From Photorhabdus cinerea (GTDB lineage: Bacteria > Pseudomonadota > Gammaproteobacteria > Enterobacterales > Enterobacteriaceae): a stretch of 64,000 nt of DNA. Of the stretch, positions 9,642 through 18,996 are shown piece by piece (the first letter of the stretch is position 1; the number at the start of each line of letters is the position of its first letter). A program made the position numbers and the translations under genes. The DNA lies in contig NZ_PUJW01000008.1 in NCBI RefSeq assembly GCF_011189575.1, positions 82,770-146,769 on the forward strand. Reading direction: 5' to 3'. Below the pieces are notes generated by a model. It did no database searches. It was not told where the DNA came from and saw only the letters and a program-made list of their open reading frames with translations.

Positions 9642-10112
9642 ATGTCAAAGCAGGTACAAGAGCACAGTGCGGTTTTACTGCATTTCACTTTAAAGCTGCA
9701 AGATGGCTCTATGGCTGATTCCACCCATAATCAGGGCAAACCTGCATTATTCCGCCTGGGTGATGGAACGCTTTCTTCGTCTTTGGAACAGCAGCTTACC
9801 GGGCTAAAAGAGGGTGATAAACATACATTCACTTTGGCTGGTGAAGCTGTATTTGGTAAACCAAATCCTGATTTGATCCAATATTTTACTCCGCGTGATT
9901 TTGCCGAAACAGGTATTCCTGAAATTGGAACTATAATGCTATTTACGGCAATGAATGGCAGTGAAATGCCAGGCATAGTGAAAGAAGTGGCAGAAGAATC
10001 TGTTACTGTTGATTTTAATCATCCGCTGGCAGATCAGAACATCACTTTTGAAATTGAAGTGCTGGAAATTGACCCACAGTTGGAGGAAAACCATGCAGAT
10101 ATTGCTGGCTAA
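9642..10112 (+). CDS. fkpB: FKBP-type peptidyl-prolyl isomerase FkpB (SlpA)
   Basis: Cytoplasmic proline isomerase with chaperone activity, 156 residues (E. coli 149). It has the split FKBP domain of SlyD/SlpA type: AVLLHFTLKLQDGSMADST at the N-terminus, GDGTLSSSLEQQLTGLKEGD, and an inserted flap domain with VFGKPNPDLIQYF. The gene's last 20 bases overlap ispH. Its fixed position between lspA and ispH is conserved in enterobacteria. Confidence 0.95.
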   Translation: MSKQVQEHSAVLLHFTLKLQDGSMADSTHNQGKPALFRLGDGTLSSSLEQQLTGLKEGDKHTFTLAGEAVFGKPNPDLIQYFTPRDFAETGIPEIGTIMLFTAMNGSEMPGIVKEVAEESVTVDFNHPLADQNITFEIEVLEIDPQLEENHADIAG

Positions 10113-11046
10113 TCCCCGAGGCTTTTGTGCCGGTGTTGACCGCGCCATCAGTATTGTAGAACGCGCTCTGGAATTATATGGCGCGCCGATCTATGTTCGC
10201 CATGAGGTTGTTCATAATCGTTATGTTGTAGATAACCTGCGCGAGCGGGGGGCTATCTTTATTGAAGAAATTTCAGAAGTACCCGATGATGCAATTCTGA
10301 TTTTTTCTGCTCATGGAGTTTCACAGGCTATTCGTGCTGAAGCGCGTTCCCGTAATCTGACAATGTTGTTCGATGCGACTTGTCCTCTAGTGACGAAAGT
10401 CCATATGGAAGTGGCCAGAGCAAGCCGGAAAGGTAAAGAAGCTATTCTGATTGGTCACGCCGGGCATCCAGAAGTTGAAGGAACAATGGGTCAGTACAAC
10501 AATGTTGAAGGTGGAATGTATCTGGTTGAGTCTCCTGATGATGTATGGAATCTGAAAGTCAAAGATGAAGATAACCTGTGTTTTATGACGCAAACAACAT
10601 TATCTGTTGATGATACTTCAGAAGTGATTGATGCACTTAATGAACGATTCCCAAACATTGTGGGTCCTCGGAAAGATGATATCTGCTATGCAACGACTAA
10701 CCGTCAGGAAGCGGTACGGGATCTGGCATCTGATGCAGATGTTGTCTTGGTTGTTGGTTCGAAGAATTCTTCTAACTCTAATCGTCTTGCTGAGTTAGCT
10801 CAGCGGGTGGGTAAGCCAGCTTACTTGATAGATTCTGCTGATGATATAAAAGAGGAATGGATTACTGGCATTTCTACGATTGGTGTGACAGCAGGTGCTT
10901 CCGCACCGGATATCTTAGTTCAGCAAGTGATTGATCGCCTGAAAAATCTTGGCGCTGATTCGGTTGAGGAATTACATGGCAGGGAAGAAAATATTGTTTT
11001 CGAAGTGCCGAAAGAGCTGCGTGTCGAAGTTAAAGAGATTAGTTAA
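10093..11046 (+). CDS. ispH: 4-hydroxy-3-methylbut-2-enyl diphosphate reductase
   Basis: Last enzyme of the MEP isoprenoid pathway. It reduces HMBPP to IPP and DMAPP using a [4Fe-4S] cluster. The three cluster cysteines are in RGFCAGV (C12, base 10126), DATCPLVTK and DDICYATTNRQEAV. The ATG at 10093 with GGAGG upstream is preferred over the longer frame from 10009, because it gives 317 residues (E. coli 316) starting MQILLANPRGFCAG. It overlaps the fkpB end by 20 bases. Confidence 0.97.
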   Translation: MQILLANPRGFCAGVDRAISIVERALELYGAPIYVRHEVVHNRYVVDNLRERGAIFIEEISEVPDDAILIFSAHGVSQAIRAEARSRNLTMLFDATCPLVTKVHMEVARASRKGKEAILIGHAGHPEVEGTMGQYNNVEGGMYLVESPDDVWNLKVKDEDNLCFMTQTTLSVDDTSEVIDALNERFPNIVGPRKDDICYATTNRQEAVRDLASDADVVLVVGSKNSSNSNRLAELAQRVGKPAYLIDSADDIKEEWITGISTIGVTAGASAPDILVQQVIDRLKNLGADSVEELHGREENIVFEVPKELRVEVKEIS

Positions 11047-11162
11047 GTAATCTGACGACAGATAAGAGTAAGGCAGCGTGTAAACATTTTACTTAATACA
11101 TTCATTCATCTGATTGAGCGCCTGTGTTAAATCAGGAAAAAGGCTATTCATAGTGAGGGATT

Positions 11163-11984
11163 ATGACTGATACAGATATTCGTGTTGCTATTGTTGGCGC
11201 TGGTGGACGTATGGGACGTCAGTTAATTCAGGCTGTCCATCAGTTGAGTGGGGTAGTTCTTGGTGTAGCTCTGGAACGTTCTAGTTCTTCTTTGATTGGT
11301 GCGGATGCTGGAGAATTGGTGGGTATTGGTCATACAGGTGTTACTGTGTGTGATGACTTGAAAAATGTTGTTGATAATTTTGATGTTCTTATTGATTTTA
11401 CCCGCCCGGAAGGAACCCTTGCACACCTTGAAATCTGTCGTCAGCATGGTAAAGCGATAGTTATTGGTACAACGGGCTTTGATGACGAAGCTAAGCAGAC
11501 GATTAAAGATGCTTCGGCTGATATCCCGATTGTATTTGCAGCAAATTTCAGTGTTGGTGTAAATCTGGTGCTTAAGCTACTGGAAAAAGCGGCGAAAGTG
11601 ATGGGTGAATATACTGATATCGAAATTATCGAAGCTCATCACCGCCACAAAGTAGATGCACCATCAGGCACCGCGTTGGCGATGGGAGAATCTATTGCCC
11701 ATGCTTTAGGGCGCGATCTCAAAGAATGTGCTGTATATGCCCGTGAAGGTTATACTGGTGAACGTGATCTGAAAAGTATCGGTTTTTCTACTATCCGTGC
11801 CGGAGATATTGTTGGTGAACATACCGCTATGTTTGCAGATATTGGTGAGAGAGTGGAGATAACTCACAAGGCTTCCAGTAGGATGACGTTTGCAAATGGA
11901 GCGGTAAAGGCGGCATTGTGGCTAAATGGTAAAAACAACGGTCTTTTTGATATGAAAGATGTTTTAAACCTCGATTTACTTTAA
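11163..11984 (+). CDS. dapB: 4-hydroxy-tetrahydrodipicolinate reductase
   Basis: Enzyme of the lysine and meso-diaminopimelate pathway, 273 residues as in E. coli. The NAD(P)-binding motif VAIVGAGGRMGRQL lies at residues 8-21, and the catalytic region EAHHRHKVDAPSGTA contains the histidine and lysine of the active site. GAGG precedes the ATG. It stands 116 bases after ispH (E. coli has rihC in that gap) and ends at its own terminator. Confidence 0.97.
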   Translation: MTDTDIRVAIVGAGGRMGRQLIQAVHQLSGVVLGVALERSSSSLIGADAGELVGIGHTGVTVCDDLKNVVDNFDVLIDFTRPEGTLAHLEICRQHGKAIVIGTTGFDDEAKQTIKDASADIPIVFAANFSVGVNLVLKLLEKAAKVMGEYTDIEIIEAHHRHKVDAPSGTALAMGESIAHALGRDLKECAVYAREGYTGERDLKSIGFSTIRAGDIVGEHTAMFADIGERVEITHKASSRMTFANGAVKAALWLNGKNNGLFDMKDVLNLDLL

Positions 11985-12007
11985 ATTTTTTTTTGTAACT
12001 GATTGAT

Positions 12008-12042
12008 ATCGCATGATTATTTTTTAAATTATGCGATTTTTT
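12008..12042 (+). terminator. Rho-independent terminator after dapB
   Basis: A 7-bp stem (ATCGCAT / ATGCGAT) with an A+T-rich loop is followed directly by a T-run. It lies about 25 bases after the dapB stop. Confidence 0.7.
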
Positions 12043-12366
12043 ATTGTTTTGTTTGATTATATTGATTTTTCGTTTATTTTATTCATTTATACCTTGTTTT
12101 TACCCTTTGTTTTCTTCTTTTTTCTCCTTTTTATGATGATTTATAAATTTTTATTTGAAAATTAAATCTTCTATGGTAGTAATCGTTTTATCAACTAACT
12201 TTACTTCTATTTTTAGTCTTATTTTATTAGTTTTTCTAGTGAAGGTGCAAAAAAATAAGAAAAGTAACATTTTTTGTAGACAACCACCCCTCTCATCATT
12301 AGAATGCGCGCAATTTGCCAAAATTTTGCTTAAAAAGCAGCTTTGGCATTGATTTTGAGGAGTAAA
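12043..12366. other. A+T-rich carAB upstream region
   Basis: About 320 bases of strongly A+T-rich sequence between the dapB terminator and the ARG boxes, with no supported gene. In E. coli the distal pyrimidine-regulated carAB promoter (with IHF, PepA and PurR sites) lies in the equivalent place. I could not identify those sites here with confidence. Confidence 0.4.
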
Positions 12367-12405
12367 TCTGAATTAATATGCGATAATTTCGAATAATTAT
12401 TCTTT
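12367..12405 (+). promoter_or_regulatory. Tandem ARG boxes (ArgR operator) of carAB
   Basis: Two 18-bp boxes, 12367-12384 and 12388-12405, are separated by exactly 3 bp, as in known ArgR operators. The second contains GAATAATTATTC, a near-perfect palindrome close to the ARG-box consensus. The first has TGAATTAATATGC. They end against the GGAGG of carA, so bound ArgR would cover any promoter or start point here. TAATAT at 12374-12379 is a possible -10. The operator is closer to the start codon than I recall in E. coli. Confidence 0.8.
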
Positions 12406-12415
12406 GGAGGGTGTT

Positions 12416-13579
12416 TTGATTAAGTCAGCTATATTGGTTCTGGAAGACGGAACCCAATTCCATGGTCGCGCCATAGGTGCAGAAGGGGCGGCAGTGGGGG
12501 AAGTGGTTTTCAATACCTCAATGACCGGATATCAAGAAATTCTCACAGACCCTTCCTATTCCCACCAAATTGTCACTCTTACTTATCCCCATATTGGTAA
12601 TGTCGGTGTTAACTCAGCTGATAAAGAATCATTAAAAGTACAGGCTCAAGGGCTGGTGATTCGTGATCTACCACTGTTAACCAGTAATTTCCGCTGCGAA
12701 GAAACCCTTTCTGATTACCTTAAGCGCCATAATATTGTGGCGATAGCGGATATCGACACGCGTAAACTGACTCGTTTGTTAAGAGAAAAAGGTTCACAGA
12801 ATGGTTGTATTATAGCAGGTAAGCAGATTGATGCTGAGGTTGCGTTGGAAAAGGCCAAAATATTTCCGGGACTGCAAGGAATGGATTTGGCAAAAGAAGT
12901 GACAACGGAACAGGCTTACCCGTGGTTACAGGGAAGTTGGACTCTGGCAGACGGATTACCAAAAGAGAAACAGGAACAGGAGCTGCCTTATCATGTCGTT
13001 GCTTATGACTTTGGTGCAAAACTCAATATCTTGCGGATGCTGGTAGATCGTGGCTGCCGTCTGACCGTTGTTCCTGCTCAAACACCGGCTGAAGATGTAC
13101 TGAAACTTAATCCAGATGGTATTTTCCTGTCCAATGGACCGGGTGACCCGGCACCTTGTAGCTACGCAATTGAAGCGGTCAAAACTCTCCTTGAGACAGA
13201 TATTCCGATCTTTGGTATTTGCCTTGGACACCAACTACTAGCACTGGCCAGTGGTGCTGAAACAATGAAAATGAAATTTGGTCATCACGGTGGCAACCAT
13301 CCGGTAAAAGATCTTGATCGTAATGTTGTGATGATTACTGCACAGAACCACGGTTTTGCTGTAGATGAAAAATCATTGCCGACAAATCTGCGGGTTACCC
13401 ACAAATCTCTGTTTGATGGCACTTTGCAAGGAGTTCATCGAACAGATAAACCTGCATTCAGTTTTCAGGGGCATCCGGAAGCCAGCCCTGGACCACATGA
13501 AACGGCACCATTGTTCGATCACTTTATCAAACTGATTAAACAGTATTGCCAGCAAAATCGTCGTCATAACGCCAAGTAA
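12416..13579 (+). CDS. carA: Carbamoyl-phosphate synthase, small (glutaminase) subunit
   Basis: Glutamine amidotransferase subunit that supplies ammonia to CarB for carbamoyl phosphate, the precursor of arginine and pyrimidines. It has 387 residues. The class I glutaminase shows the nucleophile elbow FGICLGHQLLALA and the catalytic His/Glu in FQGHPEASPGP. The start is TTG at 12416 with GGAGG at 12406-12410. It gives MIKSAILVLEDGTQFHGRA, matching E. coli, which also uses TTG. The upstream TTG at 12404 would lie inside the operator. Followed after 15 bases by carB. Confidence 0.97.
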   Translation: MIKSAILVLEDGTQFHGRAIGAEGAAVGEVVFNTSMTGYQEILTDPSYSHQIVTLTYPHIGNVGVNSADKESLKVQAQGLVIRDLPLLTSNFRCEETLSDYLKRHNIVAIADIDTRKLTRLLREKGSQNGCIIAGKQIDAEVALEKAKIFPGLQGMDLAKEVTTEQAYPWLQGSWTLADGLPKEKQEQELPYHVVAYDFGAKLNILRMLVDRGCRLTVVPAQTPAEDVLKLNPDGIFLSNGPGDPAPCSYAIEAVKTLLETDIPIFGICLGHQLLALASGAETMKMKFGHHGGNHPVKDLDRNVVMITAQNHGFAVDEKSLPTNLRVTHKSLFDGTLQGVHRTDKPAFSFQGHPEASPGPHETAPLFDHFIKLIKQYCQQNRRHNAK

Positions 13580-13594
13580 TCAGGAGCAAATAAA

Positions 13595-16500
13595 ATGGCA
13601 AAACGTACGGATATTGAAAGCATCCTGATCTTGGGTGCTGGCCCCATTGTTATCGGCCAGGCTTGTGAGTTCGACTACTCAGGTGCACAGGCTTGTAAAG
13701 CGTTACGAGAAGAAGGTTATCGTGTTGTGCTGGTGAACTCAAACCCTGCCACCATCATGACTGATCCAGAAATGGCGGATGCCACTTATATTGAGCCGAT
13801 CCACTGGGAAGTGGTACGTAAAATCATTGAAAAAGAGCGTCCTGATGCGGTTTTGCCAACCATGGGTGGACAAACTGCGCTGAACTGTGCGTTGGAACTG
13901 GAACGTCAAGGGGTTTTGAAAGAATTTGGCGTGGCTATGATTGGCGCAACCGCAGATGCGATTGATAAAGCGGAAGATCGTCGCCGTTTCGATATGGCAA
14001 TGAAAAAGATAGGCTTGGAAACCCCGCGTTCTGGTATTGCCCATTCAATGGAAGAAGCGCTGGCCGTTGCAGATAAAGTCGGTTTTCCTTGTATTATCCG
14101 TCCTTCCTTTACTATGGGAGGAAGTGGTGGCGGTATCGCTTATAACCGCGAAGAATTTGAAGAAATTTGTGAGCGTGGTTTAGATCTTTCTCCAACCAAC
14201 GAGCTATTGATTGATGAATCTTTGATTGGCTGGAAAGAGTATGAAATGGAGGTGGTGCGTGATAAAAATGATAACTGCATCATCGTCTGCTCGATTGAAA
14301 ACTTCGATGCTATGGGGATTCACACTGGCGATTCCATCACCGTCGCACCGGCACAAACGCTGACCGATAAAGAATACCAAATCATGCGTAACGCTTCGAT
14401 GGCGGTATTGCGTGAAATCGGTGTGGAAACCGGCGGTTCTAACGTACAGTTTGCGGTGAACCCGAAAAATGGCCGTTTGGTTATCATCGAAATGAACCCA
14501 CGCGTTTCCCGTTCTTCTGCGCTGGCTTCGAAAGCGACAGGCTTCCCGATTGCCAAAATTGCCGCCAAGCTGGCGGTAGGTTATACCCTTGATGAACTGA
14601 TGAATGATATCACTGGTGGTCGCACGCCAGCTTCCTTTGAACCTTCTATTGATTACGTAGTGACTAAAATTCCTCGTTTCAATTTCGAGAAATTTGCCGG
14701 TGCCAATGATCGCCTGACGACTCAGATGAAATCTGTTGGTGAGGTGATGGCGATTGGGCGCACTCAGCAGGAATCCCTGCAAAAAGCGTTGCGTGGTTTG
14801 GAAGTGGGGGCAACCGGCTTTGATCCGAAAGTCAGCCTGGATGATCCGCAAGCATTGACCAAAATTCGCCGCGAATTGAAAGATGCTGGTGCTGAGCGTA
14901 TCTGGTATATCGCCGATGCTTTCCGCGCCGGTATGTCTGTTGATGGTGTGTTCAATCTGACGGATATTGACCGCTGGTTTTTGGTGCAAATTGAAGAGCT
15001 GGTGCGACTGGAAGAGCAAGTGGCTGAGCAGGGAATTAACAGCCTGACTGTCGATTTCCTGCGTCATTTGAAACGCAAAGGCTTTGCTGATGCACGTCTG
15101 GCGCAACTGGTCGGTGTGGCTGAAAAAGAGATCCGCAAACTGCGCCATAAATATAATTTGTATCCGGTTTACAAACGAGTTGATACCTGTGCGGCAGAAT
15201 TTGCGACCGATACCGCATACATGTATTCCACTTATGAAGATGAGTGTGAAGCCAATCCAAATAGTGACAAGCCAAAAATAATGGTATTGGGCGGTGGTCC
15301 TAACCGTATTGGGCAGGGGATCGAATTCGACTACTGTTGTGTCCATGCATCACTGGCACTGCGTGAAGATGGTTATGAAACCATCATGGTGAACTGTAAC
15401 CCGGAAACAGTTTCAACGGATTACGATACTTCAGATCGTCTCTATTTTGAACCCGTGACTTTGGAAGATGTGCTTGAAATTGTGCGCGTTGAAGAACCAA
15501 AAGGCGTGATTGTCCAGTATGGTGGGCAGACTCCGCTGAAACTGGCTCGTGAATTGGAGATAGCGGGTGTTCCAATTATTGGTACCAGCCCGGATGCGAT
15601 TGACCGTGCTGAAGATCGTGAACGTTTTCAACAGGCAGTAAATCGCCTTGGTCTGAAACAACCTGAAAATGCTACGGTGACGACGATTGAACGGGCAGTC
15701 GAGAAGGGAAATGCTCTGGGTTACCCATTGGTGGTTCGCCCATCTTATGTTCTGGGTGGCCGTGCAATGGAAATTGTCTATGATGAAGCTGACCTGCGCC
15801 GTTACTTCCAGACTGCGGTAAGTGTGTCCAATGATGCTCCGGTACTGCTTGATCGTTTCTTAGATGATGCAGTGGAAGTGGATGTTGACGCTATCTGTGA
15901 TGGTGAGCGTGTGCTGATTGGTGGCATTATGGAACATATTGAGCAGGCAGGTGTTCACTCTGGTGACTCAGCTTGTTCACTGCCTGCCTATACATTGAGT
16001 CAGGAAATTCAGGATGTCATGCGTCAACAGGTAGAAAAACTGGCGTTTGAGTTGGGTGTCCGAGGCTTGATGAATGTCCAGTTTGCAGTCAAGAAGGACG
16101 AAGTTTATCTGATTGAAGTTAACCCTCGTGCTGCTCGTACTGTACCGTTTGTATCTAAAGCGACTGGTTTACCACTGGCGAAAGTTGCTGCTCGTGTGAT
16201 GGTTGGTCAGTCTCTGGCTGAACAGGGCGCCACTGAGGAAATTATTCCGCCGTACTATTCAGTGAAAGAAGTTGTATTACCTTTCAACAAATTCCCTGGT
16301 GTAGATCCAATTCTTGGCCCTGAAATGAGGTCAACCGGAGAAGTCATGGGCGTTGGTCGTACTTTTGCGGAAGCTTTCTCAAAAGCATTGTTGGGGTGTA
16401 ATTCCAGAATGCAGCAAAGTGGCAGAGCACTTCTGTCAGTGCGTGAAGGTGATAAAGGTCGGGTTGTGGATTTGGCCGCTAAATTGTTGAAACAGGGTTT

Positions 16501-16819
16501 TGAACTGGATGCGACTCATGGTACGGCGATTGTGTTGGGTGAAGCAGGTATCAATCCTCGTCTGGTGAATAAAGTTCATGAAGGACGTCCGCATATTCAG
16601 GATAGAATCAAAAATGGCGAATATACCTATATTGTGAACACTACCGCAGGTCGTCAGGCGATTGAGGATTCCAAGCTTATTCGTCGTAGTGCATTGCAAT
16701 ATAAAGTGCATTATGACACCACATTGAATGGTGGTTTTGCGACCGCAATGGCACTGAGTGAAGATCCGACAGAGCAAGTCATCTCTGTACAGGAAATGCA
16801 TGCGCAGATTGATGATTAA
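13595..16819 (+). CDS. carB: Carbamoyl-phosphate synthase, large subunit
   Basis: ATP-dependent synthetase subunit that makes carbamoyl phosphate from bicarbonate and ammonia, 1074 residues (E. coli 1073). Two homologous ATP-grasp halves are visible, opening with LILGAGPIVIGQACEFDYS and VLGGGPNRIGQGIEFDYCC. Each half has an EMNPR or EVNPR metal-binding motif. The C-terminal ~140 residues form the allosteric domain for UMP, IMP and ornithine. AGGAG precedes the ATG. Cotranscribed with carA and ends at a terminator 30 bases on. Confidence 0.98.
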   Translation: MAKRTDIESILILGAGPIVIGQACEFDYSGAQACKALREEGYRVVLVNSNPATIMTDPEMADATYIEPIHWEVVRKIIEKERPDAVLPTMGGQTALNCALELERQGVLKEFGVAMIGATADAIDKAEDRRRFDMAMKKIGLETPRSGIAHSMEEALAVADKVGFPCIIRPSFTMGGSGGGIAYNREEFEEICERGLDLSPTNELLIDESLIGWKEYEMEVVRDKNDNCIIVCSIENFDAMGIHTGDSITVAPAQTLTDKEYQIMRNASMAVLREIGVETGGSNVQFAVNPKNGRLVIIEMNPRVSRSSALASKATGFPIAKIAAKLAVGYTLDELMNDITGGRTPASFEPSIDYVVTKIPRFNFEKFAGANDRLTTQMKSVGEVMAIGRTQQESLQKALRGLEVGATGFDPKVSLDDPQALTKIRRELKDAGAERIWYIADAFRAGMSVDGVFNLTDIDRWFLVQIEELVRLEEQVAEQGINSLTVDFLRHLKRKGFADARLAQLVGVAEKEIRKLRHKYNLYPVYKRVDTCAAEFATDTAYMYSTYEDECEANPNSDKPKIMVLGGGPNRIGQGIEFDYCCVHASLALREDGYETIMVNCNPETVSTDYDTSDRLYFEPVTLEDVLEIVRVEEPKGVIVQYGGQTPLKLARELEIAGVPIIGTSPDAIDRAEDRERFQQAVNRLGLKQPENATVTTIERAVEKGNALGYPLVVRPSYVLGGRAMEIVYDEADLRRYFQTAVSVSNDAPVLLDRFLDDAVEVDVDAICDGERVLIGGIMEHIEQAGVHSGDSACSLPAYTLSQEIQDVMRQQVEKLAFELGVRGLMNVQFAVKKDEVYLIEVNPRAARTVPFVSKATGLPLAKVAARVMVGQSLAEQGATEEIIPPYYSVKEVVLPFNKFPGVDPILGPEMRSTGEVMGVGRTFAEAFSKALLGCNSRMQQSGRALLSVREGDKGRVVDLAAKLLKQGFELDATHGTAIVLGEAGINPRLVNKVHEGRPHIQDRIKNGEYTYIVNTTAGRQAIEDSKLIRRSALQYKVHYDTTLNGGFATAMALSEDPTEQVISVQEMHAQIDD

Positions 16820-16845
16820 TTTGTATTCTGATTAAGTGCAGTAAT

Positions 16846-16877
16846 AAAAAGGTGCGTCTCATTAAGCGCACTTTTTT
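16846..16877 (+). terminator. Rho-independent terminator of carAB
   Basis: Stem GGTGCG / CGCACT extended by A-T pairs around a ten-base loop, followed by a run of seven Ts, 27 bases after the carB stop. Confidence 0.85.
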
Positions 16878-16937
16878 TATTCATTGAAAATGTAAGTAAT
16901 CTATTTTTTGGCCCTGAAAGTAAGGGAATGAATGTCT

Positions 16938-17069
16938 TTATCCCAGAGCTACTTTGACATCTAAACCAATCAAAACAACGCCAAGCAGTTTATCAATATC
17001 TTCTGAATCTTAGCTAATCCGCAGCGTACCGGTGCACTCTGGATTAATATGACTAACAGTGTCCAGCAT
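16938..17069 (-). pseudogene. Probable C-terminal remnant of a LysE/RhtB-type exporter gene
   Basis: On the minus strand, 44 codons read MLDTVSHINPECTG..., then an in-frame stop, then DSEDIDKLLGVVLIGLDV and KVALG before a final stop. The KLLGVVLIGL-VKVAL end resembles the C-terminal helix of LysE-family amino-acid exporters. Only the tail is left and a stop interrupts it, so it cannot be functional. The family call rests on about 20 residues and is tentative. The remaining ~180 bases up to folA show no gene and must contain the folA promoter. Confidence 0.35.
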
Positions 17070-17247
17070 AATGTACCCCATAGTTAATATTAGATTTGTT
17101 ATTATTTAGATTAATGAATGTCTTAAGTAACAAATTAAGTATAAATTAATTTTTTATGCTTAAGAAAGCGTTGATCCTATCGACTGGGTACATCCCTTTC
17201 CGTATAGTGTCATCAATTTTTATACTATTTGCCGATAAGGTGACTTA

Positions 17248-17733
17248 ATGAATATCAGCTTGATCGCTGCTTTAGCTATGGATCGGATCATCGGCATGGA
17301 TAATACAATGCCGTGGAATCTGCCAGGGGATCTGGCTTGGTTTAAACGTAATACATTGAATAAACCAGTCATCATGGGGCGAGTGACTTACGAGTCCATA
17401 GGCCGCCCGTTACCAGGGCGACTCAATATTGTGTTGAGTAATCAGCCAGGGGATGATGAGCGTGTAACTTGGGTAAGTTCAGTTGATGAGGCGCTGGCTG
17501 TAGCGGGTGATGCAGAAGAAATTATGGTTATGGGAGGCGGTAAAATCTATGACCAATTTATCTCATTGGCTAACCGTATGTATCTGACCCATATTGATGC
17601 AGAAGTGATAGGTGATACGCATTTTCCTGACTATGAACCGGATGAATGGGATTCTCAATTCACTGAATACCATGATGCAGATGAATTGAATTCTCACAGC
17701 TACTGTTTTGAGATTTTACAGCGCCGTATCTGA
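17248..17733 (+). CDS. folA: Dihydrofolate reductase
   Basis: NADPH-dependent reduction of dihydrofolate to tetrahydrofolate, the target of trimethoprim. It has 161 residues (E. coli 159). Family motifs are present: SLIAALAMDRIIGMDNTMPW with the substrate-site acidic residue soon after in LPGDLAWFK, VIMGRVTYESIGRPLPGR, and VMGGGKIYDQF for NADPH. AAGGTGA precedes the ATG. Tetrahydrofolate turnover links it to thyA at 37407. It converges with apaH. Confidence 0.97.
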   Translation: MNISLIAALAMDRIIGMDNTMPWNLPGDLAWFKRNTLNKPVIMGRVTYESIGRPLPGRLNIVLSNQPGDDERVTWVSSVDEALAVAGDAEEIMVMGGGKIYDQFISLANRMYLTHIDAEVIGDTHFPDYEPDEWDSQFTEYHDADELNSHSYCFEILQRRI

Positions 17734-17741
17734 TTGATAAA

Positions 17742-17770
17742 ACACGCCGATGAGTTTTTTCACGGCGTGT
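17742..17770. terminator. Inverted repeat between convergent folA and apaH
   Basis: Perfect 8-bp arms ACACGCCG and CGGCGTGT around a 13-base loop rich in T. Its position between the converging folA and apaH stops suggests a shared terminator, although neither side has a long T-run. Confidence 0.55.
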
Positions 17771-17782
17771 CCGGTCTTAATG

Positions 17783-18604
17783 CTATTTTATTGCTGACAA
17801 CGATGGTTGAGTAAAATATTGTTTGTCTTCCCAACGCAGCATTGTCAGTTCGCCTCCCCAGCAACAGCCTGTATCCAATGCATAAAATCTGTCCGGCGTT
17901 CCTTGACCTTCCAGTGATGCCCAGTGACCGAAAACAATAGAATACTCTACTGGGATCTGCTGTGGTAGCTTAAACCAAGGTTTCAGGGGCGCAGGAACAT
18001 TTTCGGGCCTATCCTTGCAAACCATATCTAATTGACCATTAGGAAAGCAGTAACGCATGCGCGTCAATGCGTTAGTACTGAAACGTAAACGTGCCAACCC
18101 AGAGAGTTCTGGTGACCAGTTGTTTGGCATATCTCCATACATTGAATCGAGAAACAGAGGATAGCTGCCACTGCTGAGCATAGTTTCAACTTCGCGGGCG
18201 CACATTTTAGCGGTTTCCAGATCCCATTGAGGTGTGAGTCCCGCATGAGTCATGATCAATTTCAGGTTATCGTCGATCTGTAATAATGGTTGTTTACGTA
18301 GCCAATTAATTAACTCATCGGCATCTGGGGCAGATAGTAATTCATTGAGCTTATCCTTGGGTTTATTACGGCTAATCCCGGCATAAACGCCTAATAGATG
18401 GAGATCATGATTACCTAATACCACTTTCACGGCTGAATCTAACTGTTTAACATACCGAAGAACATCAAGAGAATCTGGGCCACGGGCAACTAAATCGCCT
18501 GTCAGCCACAACGTATCTCTATTGGGATCAAAATTGGCCTTAGTTAATAGAGCACGTAATTCACGAGAGCAACCATGAATATCACCGACGAGATATGTAG
18601 ACAT
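17783..18604 (-). CDS. apaH: Diadenosine tetraphosphatase (symmetrical)
   Basis: Hydrolyses Ap4A to two ADP and also removes Np4-type RNA caps, so it relates to RppH encoded at 33673. It has 273 residues (E. coli about 280). The metallophosphatase motifs are in order: VGDIHG (residues 6-11), GDLVARGPDS, and GNHDLHLLG. It is the last gene of the leftward lptD-surA-pdxA-ksgA-apaG-apaH cluster, two bases after apaG. Confidence 0.97.
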   Translation of the reverse strand: MSTYLVGDIHGCSRELRALLTKANFDPNRDTLWLTGDLVARGPDSLDVLRYVKQLDSAVKVVLGNHDLHLLGVYAGISRNKPKDKLNELLSAPDADELINWLRKQPLLQIDDNLKLIMTHAGLTPQWDLETAKMCAREVETMLSSGSYPLFLDSMYGDMPNNWSPELSGLARLRFSTNALTRMRYCFPNGQLDMVCKDRPENVPAPLKPWFKLPQQIPVEYSIVFGHWASLEGQGTPDRFYALDTGCCWGGELTMLRWEDKQYFTQPSLSAIK

Positions 18605-18606
18605 AA

Positions 18607-18984
18607 TTAATTAATCAAAGTTGGAATAGCCAGTCGGAAAACTGGAATGTCAACGCGGAATAAATCACCATGGTGATCGACCATTTCATAATGGCCTTCC
18701 ATCGTACCCAAAGGCGTTTCCAATATAGCGCCACTGGTGTAACGGTATTCGGTGCCTGGCGGGATTACCGGCTGCTCACCAACAACTCCTTCCCCCTGGA
18801 CTTCAGTCTGGTGGTTATCACCGTTGGTAATTAGCCAGTAACGGTTAAGCAGTTGAACCGATTCGCGCCCAAGATTACGGATAGTGACTGTATAGGCGAA
18901 AACGAAACGCTGTTGTTCGGGACACGACTGGCTTTCTATATAAACACTTTGTACCTGAATGGAAACTCTGGGCGCATTAATCAT
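18607..18984 (-). CDS. apaG: ApaG protein
   Basis: Small all-beta (fibronectin III-like) protein of 125 residues, the same length as in E. coli. It begins MINAPRVSIQVQSVYIESQS and contains NLGRESVQLLNRYWLI and GTMEGHYEMVD, typical of the ApaG/Mg-Co efflux-associated family. Its biochemical role is not established; it is always found with apaH. It lies 12 bases after ksgA, with AGGAGT before the ATG. Confidence 0.96.
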   Translation of the reverse strand: MINAPRVSIQVQSVYIESQSCPEQQRFVFAYTVTIRNLGRESVQLLNRYWLITNGDNHQTEVQGEGVVGEQPVIPPGTEYRYTSGAILETPLGTMEGHYEMVDHHGDLFRVDIPVFRLAIPTLIN

Positions 18985-18996
18985 GATTGACTCCTG

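Noticed and set aside
12404..12415. TTG at 12404 as carA start
   Set aside because: It overlaps the ARG box and has no ribosome-binding site; TTG 12416 has GGAGG at good spacing and matches E. coli.
14204..15346. 380-codon open frame antisense to carB
   Set aside because: It lies wholly inside carB, has no homology that I recognise, and is explained by codon bias of the true gene.
16880..17247. Functional gene between carB and folA
   Set aside because: Only a short tail with an internal stop is present.
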